DNA of 35,185 nucleotides from RHKX01 sp964641695 (GCA_964641695.1 CAZXKG010000016.1:1-35185); one strand, 5' to 3'. Shown: positions 21,331-28,175, counted from the stretch's first letter. A program made the numbers and translations. The notes: a model not told the origin generated them from the letters alone.

Positions 21331-22009
21331 ACCCGCCGCGGAGGCTCATCTCGGCGAAGCGCCGAGGCAGCAGGCGTCGGCGGTCGGTGTTGCCGCTCGG
21401 GACGGCGTGCACGGCGACGCGAGCGAGGTGCTCGGCCTCGCCTTCGCCGGCGGAGTCCTGGCTCCACACGGTCGAGATGCCGGCAAACCCGGCGACCTCG
21501 AGCATCTGCTTCAGGCAGGCGCTGTTGGGCACCCACCAGGAGGAGCGATCGTGGCTGTCCGCGCCGGCACCCTGGAAGAGCGCGATCGGATCGTCGCCCC
21601 CGAGCGAGGTGACGAGCGTCTCGACCACGAGCAGCTCCTCGGTCCTGGCGCGCAGCCGGGCGAGTAGGCCGGCCGGGTTGGAGACGCGGTTCAGGAGTCC
21701 GGAGCAGAGCACGACGTCGAAGCGCCCGAGGCCCTCGAAGCGGTCCCCGCTGACGTCGAGCTGCAGGAACTCGAAGTCGTAGCGCGTGACGTTGGCGGCG
21801 AGCTCCGGGCAGGTGCAGAGATCGACCCCGACGACGTCGCTCGCCTGGCGGCGGATCGCCTCGGCGCAGTGGACTCCCTCCCAGCAGCCGACGTCGAGGA
21901 AGGTCTTGTCGTGGAGCTCGACCGGGAGCCGGTAGTCCTCCCAGCGGCTGGGAGCGCCGGCGGCCTGGAGCTCGACGTCGAGCCCTTCGATGTCGCTGCG
22001 GGAAGCCAT
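21323..22009 (-). CDS. SAM-dependent methyltransferase
   Basis: A 228-residue class I (Rossmann) methyltransferase. Motif I, KTFLDVGCWEGVHCAEAIRR, lies near residues 35-54, then VVGVDLCTC (acidic residue binding ribose), FLQLDVSGDRFEGLGRFDVVLCSGLLNRV (motifs II-IV) and ETLVTSLGG. The WWVPNSACLKQMLEVAGF segment resembles CmoB/DUF1698-type enzymes that methylate small or sugar substrates. The ATG 22009 has no Shine-Dalgarno; a TACGCT box lies 10 nt upstream. Placed between two glycosyltransferases, it may methylate the sugar they add. Together with paralogue 3 it is flanked by inverted repeat copies A and B. Confidence 0.88.
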   Translation of the reverse strand: MASRSDIEGLDVELQAAGAPSRWEDYRLPVELHDKTFLDVGCWEGVHCAEAIRRQASDVVGVDLCTCPELAANVTRYDFEFLQLDVSGDRFEGLGRFDVVLCSGLLNRVSNPAGLLARLRARTEELLVVETLVTSLGGDDPIALFQGAGADSHDRSSWWVPNSACLKQMLEVAGFAGISTVWSQDSAGEGEAEHLARVAVHAVPSGNTDRRRLLPRRFAEMSLRGGSR

Positions 22010-22145
22010 CGCGCTGAGGAGCGTAGTTACTTGGGGGCTGCAGAGGGGGGTGGGACGCCGGCGCGAGCTGATCGGCCGGGGCTCCGAGCGCTCTGCGGGC
22101 CGCGCTGGGCGGAGGTGGGGCGCTCAGCGGCTGCCCCACGACCTC

Positions 22146-23348
22146 TCAGTGTCCCGGATGGGCGATGAGGGCGGCGAGGTCGTCCAGGGTCCGGCTCCAA
22201 GCGCGTTCAGCCTGCAGCTCGCCGACGCCTTCGCGGAACAGCTCCAGCTCGCTGCGGTCGCCGAGCCGCTCGATCGCGGCGGTCAGCGCCGGGACGTCCG
22301 GATCCCAGGCCGGGATGCCCGAACGCGCCTCGCCGTTCTGGGTCGATGGAACGAGGATCCCGCTGCGCCCGTCGAGCACCATCTCCGACATCGGCGGCCT
22401 GTCGTTGGTGATGATCGGCTGGCCGTAGGCGGTCGCCTCGTAGAGCGGCAGGCCGAGGCCCTCCCAGCGGGAGGGCGCAAGGCAGACGTCGCAGCCCGCA
22501 ATCCGCGCCCGGTGCTCGGCCTCCGGCTCGTCCTCCAGCATCAACTCGATCCGGGGATCGGCCGCCGCCGCGTCGCGCAGCGCCTCGTCGTTGCGGGGGA
22601 CCTGCGCGTCGATCAGCAGCCGAAGATGATCGCCCCGCGCCTTCGAGAACGCCTTCAGCACCTTCCGAATCGGCTTCCGCCGCCCCAGATACGACCCGGG
22701 GAACTGGAACCTCACGATTCCGCCTTCGCGGTGGCCTCCCCCACCCAACTCTGCGCTCTCGCCCTTGCTTCCAGTATCGGAGGGCAACCGGGGTCCCCCG
22801 GACGGAGGTCCGGCACCAGCCGATTCCGCTGCGGAGCCGACGGAGGAGGCCCCGGCGGTTATCTCCAGCAGTTCCGGGTGGATCCCCCACTGCACGTACG
22901 GGCTGTCGATCCCGAGCGTCGAGTAGCGCTCCTGCTCGCACCGGGTCAGCGAGTAGATCGTGCCGAAGGACTGGCGCGCGGGCTCGACGTGCTCGGCGCC
23001 GAAGTACTCCCAGACGAACCGGCCCACGGTGCGGATCCCCTTCGCCCGCAGCGCCGCGATCGCATCCCACTGGTAGTTCTCGTCGAAGAGGATCAGCTCC
23101 AGCGAGCTCTCCTCGGCCCAGCGGAGGTACTCCTCGGTCGGCATCTCGTGAGCCGATCCCTGCGTCACCCCCGGCTGATCCCAAACCGGATCGACCGGCC
23201 CTTCCGCCGCCAGCTTGGCCCGCGGCCCAGACCCCGGCCGGGCAAGCACGAACGTCTCGTGCCCCAACTCCTCCAGCCCGGACCGCATCTGCCGAGCAAC
23301 AACCGCCTGCCCGGAGGCGACCCACTTACTGACGAGCCCGATCCTCAC
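22146..23348 (-). CDS. GT4-type glycosyltransferase (paralogue 3) with repeat insert in the linker
   Basis: A 400-residue GT-B glycosyltransferase. The N-terminal domain begins VRIGLVSKWVASGQAVVARQM, so the RGQ of the paralogues is SGQ here. GRFVWEYFG and SLTRCEQERYSTLG follow. After WGIHPELLEI an extra stretch of about 47 residues rich in Gly/Ser/Glu (AGASSVGSAAESAGAG and on) is encoded by repeat copy C; then FPGSYLGRRKPIRKVLKAF, DVCLAPSRWEGLGLPLYEA (EX7E) and SEMVLDGRSGILVPS. GTG 23348 is the start, matching the paralogue N-termini; the upstream frame reads through repeat copy B. The insert falls between the two Rossmann domains, where length change is best tolerated. Confidence 0.9.
   Translation of the reverse strand: MRIGLVSKWVASGQAVVARQMRSGLEELGHETFVLARPGSGPRAKLAAEGPVDPVWDQPGVTQGSAHEMPTEEYLRWAEESSLELILFDENYQWDAIAALRAKGIRTVGRFVWEYFGAEHVEPARQSFGTIYSLTRCEQERYSTLGIDSPYVQWGIHPELLEITAGASSVGSAAESAGAGPPSGGPRLPSDTGSKGESAELGGGGHREGGIVRFQFPGSYLGRRKPIRKVLKAFSKARGDHLRLLIDAQVPRNDEALRDAAAADPRIELMLEDEPEAEHRARIAGCDVCLAPSRWEGLGLPLYEATAYGQPIITNDRPPMSEMVLDGRSGILVPSTQNGEARSGIPAWDPDVPALTAAIERLGDRSELELFREGVGELQAERAWSRTLDDLAALIAHPGH
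22741..22866 (-). repeat. Dispersed repeat, copy C (inside glycosyltransferase 3, middle diverged)
   Basis: On the minus strand it begins GGAGATAACCGCCG (22853-22866), like the left end of copies A and B, and ends with GGTTGCCC, GGAAGCAAGGGCGAGA and GCAGAGTTGGGTGG (22741-22789), like the right end of copy B. The centre is replaced or rearranged. It is read in frame. Confidence 0.75.
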
Positions 23349-23349
23349 G

Positions 23350-23434
23350 GGAGATACCTGCCGACGGAATGCTCCGCTTCGCGTCCGCTTCCGTCGGTTG
23401 CCCAGTGCAACCTGGAAGCAGGGGCGAGATCGCA
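23350..23434 (+). repeat. Hairpin-bearing dispersed repeat, copy B
   Basis: The same sequence as copy A on the opposite strand: GAGATACCTGCCGACGGAAT, GCTCCGCTTCGCGTCCGC, TTCCGTCGG, then GGAAGCAGGGGCGAGAT. The perfect 9-bp stem is CCGACGGAA (23361-23369) with TTCCGTCGG (23389-23397). It starts directly upstream of the GTG of glycosyltransferase 3. Copy C extends the similarity to about 23446. Confidence 0.85.
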
Positions 23435-23501
23435 GAGCTGGGTGGAACAAGTGTCTTGCGTGGCCGAGGAGCGCCCGGTGGGCGTGCCCTTCCGCGGGTG
23501 G

Positions 23502-23555
23502 CGCGGTGGTGGGGGACCCCCGTGGCGCCGCTGCGCCGTGGGGGTGTCCACCGCG
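23502..23555. terminator. Long hairpin 3' of the sulfotransferase at 23590
   Basis: The outer stem CGCGGTGG/CCACCGCG (23502-23509, 23548-23555) encloses an inner stem ACCCCC..GGCGC / GCGCC..GGGGGT with a CGCT loop. It sits 35 nt beyond the minus-strand stop and is a likely terminator. Confidence 0.6.
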
Positions 23556-23589
23556 GCAGGACCTGCGGGAACGGATATGGCCGCGCCCG

Positions 23590-24495
23590 TCACGAGGAGA
23601 CTTCGTAGCCGAGATCGGCGAGCAGCTCGCCCGCCGCCGCGTCGAAATCGGCGACGTCCTCCGGCGACATCTTCTCCTTCCACCGGTACATCGCGCTCGG
23701 GTCCGGCGGCTTCTGGGTCATCGCGTGGGCCTGCATGCGCTCCTCGCCGGGTCGGGTCGGCTTGCCGTCGGTGGCGGGGAGGTCGCGGGCCATCTCCGCC
23801 ATCCGCTCGGCGGCGCCCTCGTAGTAGCGCATCATCACCGGGTCCCAGGGAAGCTCGAGGAACTCGGCGATCCGCCGCAGGTTCGGCTCGGTGTCGGTGA
23901 CCAGGTCCTCGTAGCGCAGCTCCAGGTAGTGGCTGACCTTGCGACCGTGGCGCTGGGCGCGGCGGATGCGGCGTTGCCAGGTGTCGGCGACGCGCGAGGC
24001 GGGCGCCGGATCCTTGTCGCCGAGCGTGCGCTTCCAGCGGGAGAGCGCGACGTCGCGTCCGTCGCGGATCACGTGGATGAACCGCGCCTCGGGCAGCGCG
24101 CCCTCGATCTTGACCATGTTCTTGACGTAGGCGGGCGTCTTCTCGCCGTAGCGCGGCTTGCCCTGCCGCTCCGCGTACATCTCGTAGAACGAGCGCAGCG
24201 CCGGCCCGGGCGCCCAATCGTCGAGCTCCTTCCAGCGTGCGACCACGTCGGCGGGATCGGTGTGCAGATCGCCCCACTGGCGGACCGCGGTCATCGTCTC
24301 GACCGCCTGCTCGGGCCCCGCGCCGCCCTCGATCGCGTCGATCAGCTCCGGCACGAAGTGCGTCTCCGGCGGGATCGTCAGGTCCGGATGCGCGTCCAGC
24401 ATCAGCCGCAGCATCGTCGTCCCCGAGCGCCCGACCCCGACGATCACCGGCATCGGCGGCCGACCCGCCCCCTTGTTCTTCGAGAAGAGTGCCAT
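23590..24495 (-). CDS. PAPS-dependent sulfotransferase
   Basis: A 301-residue sulfotransferase. MPVIVGVGRSGTTMLRLMLDAHP is the 5'-phosphosulfate loop near residues 15-37 (MPV replaces the usual APF); RYGEKTPAYVKNM, RFIHVIRDGRDVALSRW, YLELRYEDLVTDTEPNLRRI and LLADLGYEVSS follow in family order. ATG 24495 is preferred; a TTG at 24504 in the same frame is possible. No good Shine-Dalgarno is visible for either. It is a single gene, flanked 3' by a long hairpin and repeat copy B and 5' by the I36/sigma module. Like the others it lacks a signal peptide, so it acts in the cytosol on intracellular precursors. Confidence 0.92.
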   Translation of the reverse strand: MALFSKNKGAGRPPMPVIVGVGRSGTTMLRLMLDAHPDLTIPPETHFVPELIDAIEGGAGPEQAVETMTAVRQWGDLHTDPADVVARWKELDDWAPGPALRSFYEMYAERQGKPRYGEKTPAYVKNMVKIEGALPEARFIHVIRDGRDVALSRWKRTLGDKDPAPASRVADTWQRRIRRAQRHGRKVSHYLELRYEDLVTDTEPNLRRIAEFLELPWDPVMMRYYEGAAERMAEMARDLPATDGKPTRPGEERMQAHAMTQKPPDPSAMYRWKEKMSPEDVADFDAAAGELLADLGYEVSS

Positions 24496-24783
24496 CGCCG
24501 ACAAGTTTGCCCGAATCGCCTCTACGCGGTGGGCGTGCTCGCGAGGCCCGCGCGAACGGAAACGTCACCATTGCTGATCCGCCGACGCGAGGCCGACGAA
24601 GCCCGTCGCCATGACCTGCTTCGGTGATCTCGTTCAGTTCGCCAGATCGAAGCGACGAAACCGTCGGTCGGCCGGCACTCGCGGAGAACGCGATGCAAGG
24701 AACGCCCCTGCCGAGGCTGGGCCGCAGTTGCGGCAGCGTCCGAGTTCGGCCAGCTTGTAGAACCGAACGCACCGGGATACGGA
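24496..24783. other. 288-bp interval upstream of the second I36-type gene
   Basis: No complete gene is seen. The I36 frame stays open back to 24628 and reads GWAAVAAASEFGQLVEPNAPGYG just before the first ATG, which resembles the end of a decayed signal peptide, but there is no start codon in that frame. Confidence 0.4.
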
Positions 24784-25116
24784 ATGGGCCAAGAGCAAGG
24801 CAGCATTGACGTAGCGCCGTTGGCGGCTGGCAGCTGTGGTAGCGGCCAGGTGTGCTTCTGGGTCAGGGCCAACTACGAGGGAAGCCGTGCCACGTGTAGT
24901 GGTTCAACTTGCATCGTTGGGCTGTGGCTTGAGCTTGCGGAGTTCGATAGATCCGCGAAGAACCGATTTGGGAATAGGCTCGTCCGAATCGGTGAGAAGC
25001 AGGGCTCCAACTTCGACGTGATCGACTGTTTGGACCCAGGTGAGAACAACTCGAATATACCATTGAGGGCAGACTCCTTCATCATTGGAGGAATCGGCTC
25101 TAGGTGCAGTAACTGA
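24784..25116 (+). CDS. I36-type (gamma-crystallin-like) Cys-rich protein, N-terminus probably truncated
   Basis: A 110-residue protein with the I36 / crystallin-like pattern SCGSGQVCFWVRANYEGSRATC, then ELAEFDRSAKNRFGNRLVRI and Cys pairs near the C-terminus (DCLDPGENN, GSRCSN). Family members are secreted and stabilised by disulfides, and the founding member inhibits metalloproteases; inhibitory activity here is not shown. From ATG 24784 it has no signal peptide. The upstream in-frame sequence to 24628 has a hydrophobic AAVAAAS stretch but no start, so the export signal may have been lost by a frameshift or deletion. It is convergent with the anti-sigma-like gene. GC content is lower than in the flanking sulfotransferases. 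Confidence 0.6.
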   Translation: MGQEQGSIDVAPLAAGSCGSGQVCFWVRANYEGSRATCSGSTCIVGLWLELAEFDRSAKNRFGNRLVRIGEKQGSNFDVIDCLDPGENNSNIPLRADSFIIGGIGSRCSN

Positions 25117-25127
25117 GACGGCTGGCC

Positions 25128-25160
25128 AGCGAACGGGCGGAGGGATCTCCCCCGTTCGCT
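25128..25160. terminator. Bidirectional terminator between I36-type and anti-sigma-like genes
   Basis: AGCGAACGGG (25128-25137) pairs with CCCGTTCGCT (25151-25160), plus an inner GGAG/CTCC stem with loop GGAT. Fourteen base pairs with a single bulge, between two convergent genes. Confidence 0.8.
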
Positions 25161-25170
25161 TACGCCGTGC

Positions 25171-25614
25171 TCACTCGTCGAGCTCGATCGCGAAGACTGG
25201 TCCATCGGAAACGGGTTGAGCGAACTCAGCATTCTTTGACCACCATCGCTCGAGAGCAACTAGTTGTTCTCGGAATACTTCAGGGACGGAGCCGTCGTTG
25301 CACTTCGGCTCCCTGTCGATCGTCTTCATCAACGGTTCCCCGTCCGGGCACCTGATGAGCTCGTTCGTTTCCAGGTTGACGAAGCCGATCCTGGTGTCCT
25401 TCTTGAGGACGGGTGGATCCCCGGGGGTCGGAGTGTCGACCACTTCGGCGACTGCGACCGCGGAGCCGCCGACGACCAAGACGCCAGCCAGCGCACCGAC
25501 TGCGCGCCTTCGCAGCAGCTTCCTCCGGGGCGGCTGCTTCTCGATCGCCCGAACGAACTGGTCGCGGAACTCATCAAGGCCGCGGGCGGCCGGCTGATTA
25601 TCTTCAGTGTTCAT
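25171..25614 (-). CDS. Single-span membrane protein, probable sigma-factor partner
   Basis: A 147-residue protein: cytoplasmic N-terminus (residues 1-37, ending KQPPRRKLLRRRA), one membrane span (about 38-60, VGALAGVLVVGGSAVAVAEVV) and an extracytoplasmic domain of about 85 residues with Cys in IRCPDGEP and PKCNDG. No known domain is recognised. ATG 25614 overlaps the sigma stop (ATGA), as in the other sigma module. Position and topology suggest it restrains or informs the sigma factor, but there is no zinc-binding anti-sigma motif. The two partners of the two modules show no obvious sequence similarity to each other. Confidence 0.7.
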   Translation of the reverse strand: MNTEDNQPAARGLDEFRDQFVRAIEKQPPRRKLLRRRAVGALAGVLVVGGSAVAVAEVVDTPTPGDPPVLKKDTRIGFVNLETNELIRCPDGEPLMKTIDREPKCNDGSVPEVFREQLVALERWWSKNAEFAQPVSDGPVFAIELDE

Positions 25615-26204
25615 GGCATCTCCTTTGCGTACTGATCGTGAAGGCTGCGGCGGAGGTTCTTGAGGGCGCGGGCGACTCGTGCCCGCGTTGCCTCCTCGGT
25701 GATTCCGAGGTACTGCGCGATCGACGTGTAAGAGCGCTCCTGGACCACCCGTAGCTCCAGTGCCTCGCGCTGCTCTAAGGGCAATCGCCGCAACTGACCT
25801 CGGAGGGCTGCTTGTAGCTGGGTCCCGCCGCCGAGATCGATCAACTCGCTCAGGTCGTCCTCGGTCAGCTTCGGCGCCGTGAGGCCGAGCTTTCGGAGGG
25901 CTCGATCCTCGGTCTTTGCCTTGCGAAAGAACCGCGCGAGCTTCTTCGACGCGATGGCATTGAGCCAGGCCACGACTTCGCGATCGGTGGTTCCGCGGAA
26001 TCGATGGCGTTGCAGGAACGCTGCCCCCATCGTCTCGGACGCCAGATCCACCGCTATCTCATGGTCGTAGACCCGCGGCGCCAGATAGCGAATCAGGGGA
26101 TGAAACTGGTCGTCGAAGACAACCGCAAACCGGACGGGTCGGTCGCGGGATTCGCGGATGGCTTCGGCAAGTGGCTCCGTGGTCAAGGTGCTCTCTAGTT
26201 CCAC
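25611..26204 (-). CDS. ECF-type RNA polymerase sigma factor
   Basis: A 197-residue sigma factor with regions 2 and 4. Region 2 spans about residues 25-95 (FDDQFHPLIRYLAPRVYDHEIAVDLASETMGAAFLQRHRFRG, then VAWLNAIASKKLARFFRK). Region 4 spans about 130-190 (LRGQLRRLPLEQREALELRVVQERSYTSIAQYLGITEEATRARVARALKNLRRSL). GTG 26204 is the apparent start; no Shine-Dalgarno or clear -10 box is visible. It is coupled to the membrane protein gene by an ATGA overlap. Its gene lies downstream of glycosyltransferase 4 on the same strand, 36 nt away, so read-through expression is possible. Confidence 0.9.
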   Translation of the reverse strand: MELESTLTTEPLAEAIRESRDRPVRFAVVFDDQFHPLIRYLAPRVYDHEIAVDLASETMGAAFLQRHRFRGTTDREVVAWLNAIASKKLARFFRKAKTEDRALRKLGLTAPKLTEDDLSELIDLGGGTQLQAALRGQLRRLPLEQREALELRVVQERSYTSIAQYLGITEEATRARVARALKNLRRSLHDQYAKEMP

Positions 26205-26240
26205 CTGGGCGCCGTTCGTGACGCTGAATGATCCGTGTCG

Positions 26241-27434
26241 CTACCGCAACAGAGCTGCGAAGTCCTCAACTGTGCGCGCCCAAGTGCGCTGCTCGCGGAC
26301 CCGCAGTGCCCCCGCGGAGAGCTCAGCCCGCAGGTCCGGGTCGGCCAGGCGGGAGATCGCCTCGGTCAGGGCGTCGACGTCGACGGTCTTGGCGGGGATG
26401 CCCGAGTTGGCGAGGCCGTCGGGATGAGAGGGAACCAGGAGGCCGTTGACTCCGTCGGTGATCAGCTCGTTCATCGGGGCGTCGTCGTTGCAGATGATCG
26501 GCTGGCCGAAGGCGATGGCCTCGTAGAGGTGGAGGCCGAGTCCCTCCCAGCGCGCCGGGGCCATGCAGACGTCAGCGTCGGCGAACATCTGCAGGTGCCG
26601 GTCGGTGGGGAGGTCCTCGAGGATCAGCTCGATCCGTCCGTCCTTCTTCACGGCCTTCTCGAGGAACTTCATCCGGCGCTCGATCTGCGCCTTGACAATC
26701 AGCCGCAGCTCCGGCTCGCGGGTGGCCGAGAAGGCGTTGATGACCTCCTTGAACGGCTTCCGCTTGCCAAGTAGCCCCGCGTGGTAGTGGTAGGTAGTTA
26801 CCTCCGACGGAATCCTCCGCTGCGCGTCCGGTTCCGTCGGTTCCTTGGCGACGGGGGAAGCAGGGGCCGACCGATCAGGCGATTCGGGCAGGGCGGTCAC
26901 CGGGGTTGGACTCGCCCCGAGGCCCGGGACTACCCGGCGGCCGGGTGTCACCTCGAAGTACTCCGGGTGCACGCCGTATTGGACGTAGGTGCTCTCGACC
27001 CCCATTCCCGCGTAGCGCTCCTGCTCGGCGTGGGTCAGGGAGTAGACGAGGTCGTAGGCGCGCTTGGCCGGCTCCACGTGCTCGTCGCTGAAGCGCTCCC
27101 AGACGAAGCGTCCGATCGTGCGTACGCCGGCATCGCGCAGCTTCGTCAGCTCGTCGAACTGGTAGTTCTGGTCGAAGAAGCAGGCCTCGATCCCGGTGCG
27201 GTCCGCCCACTCGAGGTACTCGTTCTCGGGGATGAAGAAGTTCGAGGCCGAGGTGACACCCTCCTGCGCCCAGATGTCGTCTTGCCGAGCCTCCTGGGGC
27301 ATCGGGAACGTCTCCTTGGTGGGGCGGCCGAGGATGAAGGTCTCGTGGCCGAGCTCGTCCAGGGCAGAGCGGAGCTGACGGGCGACGACCCCCTGTCCGC
27401 GGTTGAACCAGAAGGCACAGATACCTACGCGCAT
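26241..27434 (-). CDS. GT4-type glycosyltransferase (paralogue 4) with repeat insert in the linker
   Basis: A 397-residue GT-B glycosyltransferase. MRVGICAFWFNRGQGVVARQL starts the N-terminal domain; GRFVWERFS and SLTHAEQERYAGMG follow. After YGVHPEYFEVTP there is an extra Pro/Ser/Glu-rich stretch of about 50 residues (GLGASPTPVTALPESPD and on) that includes repeat copy D; then AGLLGKRKPFKEVINAF, DVCMAPARWEGLGLHLYEA (EX7E) and NELITDGVNGLLVPSHPDG. The insert lies at the same inter-domain position as in paralogue 3 but with different protein sequence, because the repeat is read in the other orientation. ATG 27434 has a TAGCCT box 9 nt upstream. Confidence 0.9.
   Translation of the reverse strand: MRVGICAFWFNRGQGVVARQLRSALDELGHETFILGRPTKETFPMPQEARQDDIWAQEGVTSASNFFIPENEYLEWADRTGIEACFFDQNYQFDELTKLRDAGVRTIGRFVWERFSDEHVEPAKRAYDLVYSLTHAEQERYAGMGVESTYVQYGVHPEYFEVTPGRRVVPGLGASPTPVTALPESPDRSAPASPVAKEPTEPDAQRRIPSEVTTYHYHAGLLGKRKPFKEVINAFSATREPELRLIVKAQIERRMKFLEKAVKKDGRIELILEDLPTDRHLQMFADADVCMAPARWEGLGLHLYEAIAFGQPIICNDDAPMNELITDGVNGLLVPSHPDGLANSGIPAKTVDVDALTEAISRLADPDLRAELSAGALRVREQRTWARTVEDFAALLR
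26797..26870 (+). repeat. Hairpin-bearing dispersed repeat, copy D (inside glycosyltransferase 4)
   Basis: GTTACCTCCGACGGAATCCT, CCGCTGCGCGTCCGG, TTCCGTCGG and GGAAGCAGGGGC follow the order of copy B. The stem is CCGACGGAA (26804-26812) with TTCCGTCGG (26832-26840). The whole extra segment is bounded by GTTACCTC (26797-26804) and GTCACCTC (26947-26954), 150 bp apart, that is 50 codons. Confidence 0.8.
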
Positions 27435-27525
27435 AGCGGCGGAAGGCTAGATGATCGACCGCCGGACGATCGGCTCATCGCCGAGATCGTGAGTGGAGCC
27501 GCGCCGCCGCGGGCGGTCCGCGCGC

Positions 27526-28011
27526 TCAGGCCAGGCTGAAGTGCTTGCGGGTGTCGGCGAACAGCGAGCCGAGCAGGCGCTTGTTGACCGGCGCTCCCGC
27601 CTTGCCGATCAGCGACGGCTCGTAGGCGATCGTCCAGGTGAAGCGGCAGGAGGCCTCGCCGGTCGGCTCCAGCAGGTAGTCCTCGGCGAAGCGCTTGAAC
27701 AGCGGCCCGCTCGCCTTGAAGGCGTAGAAGGACTTGCGCCGGCCCTCCTCCCAGACGAAGAAGCGCTCGTCGAGGACGTTGAGCCCCTTCAGTGCGGTCA
27801 CCGTCCGCGTCGTGCCCACTCCGAAGGGGCGTTCGGAGGTCCAGCTGATGTTGTCGATGATCCGGCACCAGATCAGGGGATCGTCCTTGGTCAGCTCGTC
27901 CCACAGCTCGGGCGCCGCCATCGGCACCTCGAACGCGTCGCGGAGCACGATCGGGGCGTCCTCGAAGAAAGTCTCGTCGACGGGCTGCAGGGAGAAGGGC
28001 GTGGGCGCCAT
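27526..28011 (-). CDS. SRPBCC (START-like) family protein
   Basis: A 161-residue protein of the polyketide cyclase/SRPBCC fold. Visible family features: VPMAAPELWDELTKDDPLIWCRIIDNISWTSERPFGVGTTRTVTALKGLNVLDERFFVWEEGRRKSFYAFKASGPLFKRFAEDYLLEP, followed by CRFTWTIAYEPS and a long C-terminal helix (NKRLLGSLFADTRKHFSL). It likely holds a hydrophobic ligand; none can be named. ATG 28011 is supported by a TAGACT box exactly 7 nt upstream; the longer frame would run through hairpin repeats. The gene is downstream of purQ on the same strand but separated by two hairpins. Confidence 0.8.
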   Translation of the reverse strand: MAPTPFSLQPVDETFFEDAPIVLRDAFEVPMAAPELWDELTKDDPLIWCRIIDNISWTSERPFGVGTTRTVTALKGLNVLDERFFVWEEGRRKSFYAFKASGPLFKRFAEDYLLEPTGEASCRFTWTIAYEPSLIGKAGAPVNKRLLGSLFADTRKHFSLA

Positions 28012-28018
28012 GCCGCGC

Positions 28019-28024
28019 AGTCTA
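28019..28024 (-). promoter_or_regulatory. -10 box TAGACT of the SRPBCC gene
   Basis: Minus-strand TAGACT is 7 nt before ATG 28011, the same box and spacing as at the TetR gene. Confidence 0.5.
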
Positions 28025-28059
28025 TTGGCGGGGCGGAGTTCATCCAGGCAGTTCCATGT

Positions 28060-28102
28060 TTCGTGGATGTCGTCTCTCCTGACGCCTGACGACATCCACG
28101 AA
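28060..28102. repeat. Perfect 15-bp inverted repeat (left half of a hairpin doublet)
   Basis: TTCGTGGATGTCGTC (28060-28074) and GACGACATCCACGAA (28088-28102) are exact complements around a 13-nt loop. The core TTCGTGGAT is shared with the hairpin at 28119-28167. Confidence 0.9.
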
Positions 28103-28118
28103 GTGGGGGGTATTTCCA

Positions 28119-28167
28119 CCTTTCGTGGATAACGTCCCGCCCTCGCCGAGACGAGATCCACGAAAGG
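28119..28167. repeat. Perfect 12-bp inverted repeat (right half of a hairpin doublet)
   Basis: CCTTTCGTGGAT (28119-28130) and ATCCACGAAAGG (28156-28167) are exact complements with a 25-nt loop. It lies 9 nt beyond the purQ stop, so it may also end that transcript. Confidence 0.9.
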
Positions 28168-28175
28168 GGGGGCGT

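Noticed and set aside
21246..26870. Insertion-sequence remnants as the source of the dispersed repeat
   Set aside because: No transposase fragment is found near any copy and the copies are under 150 bp; a REP or MITE-like element fits better.
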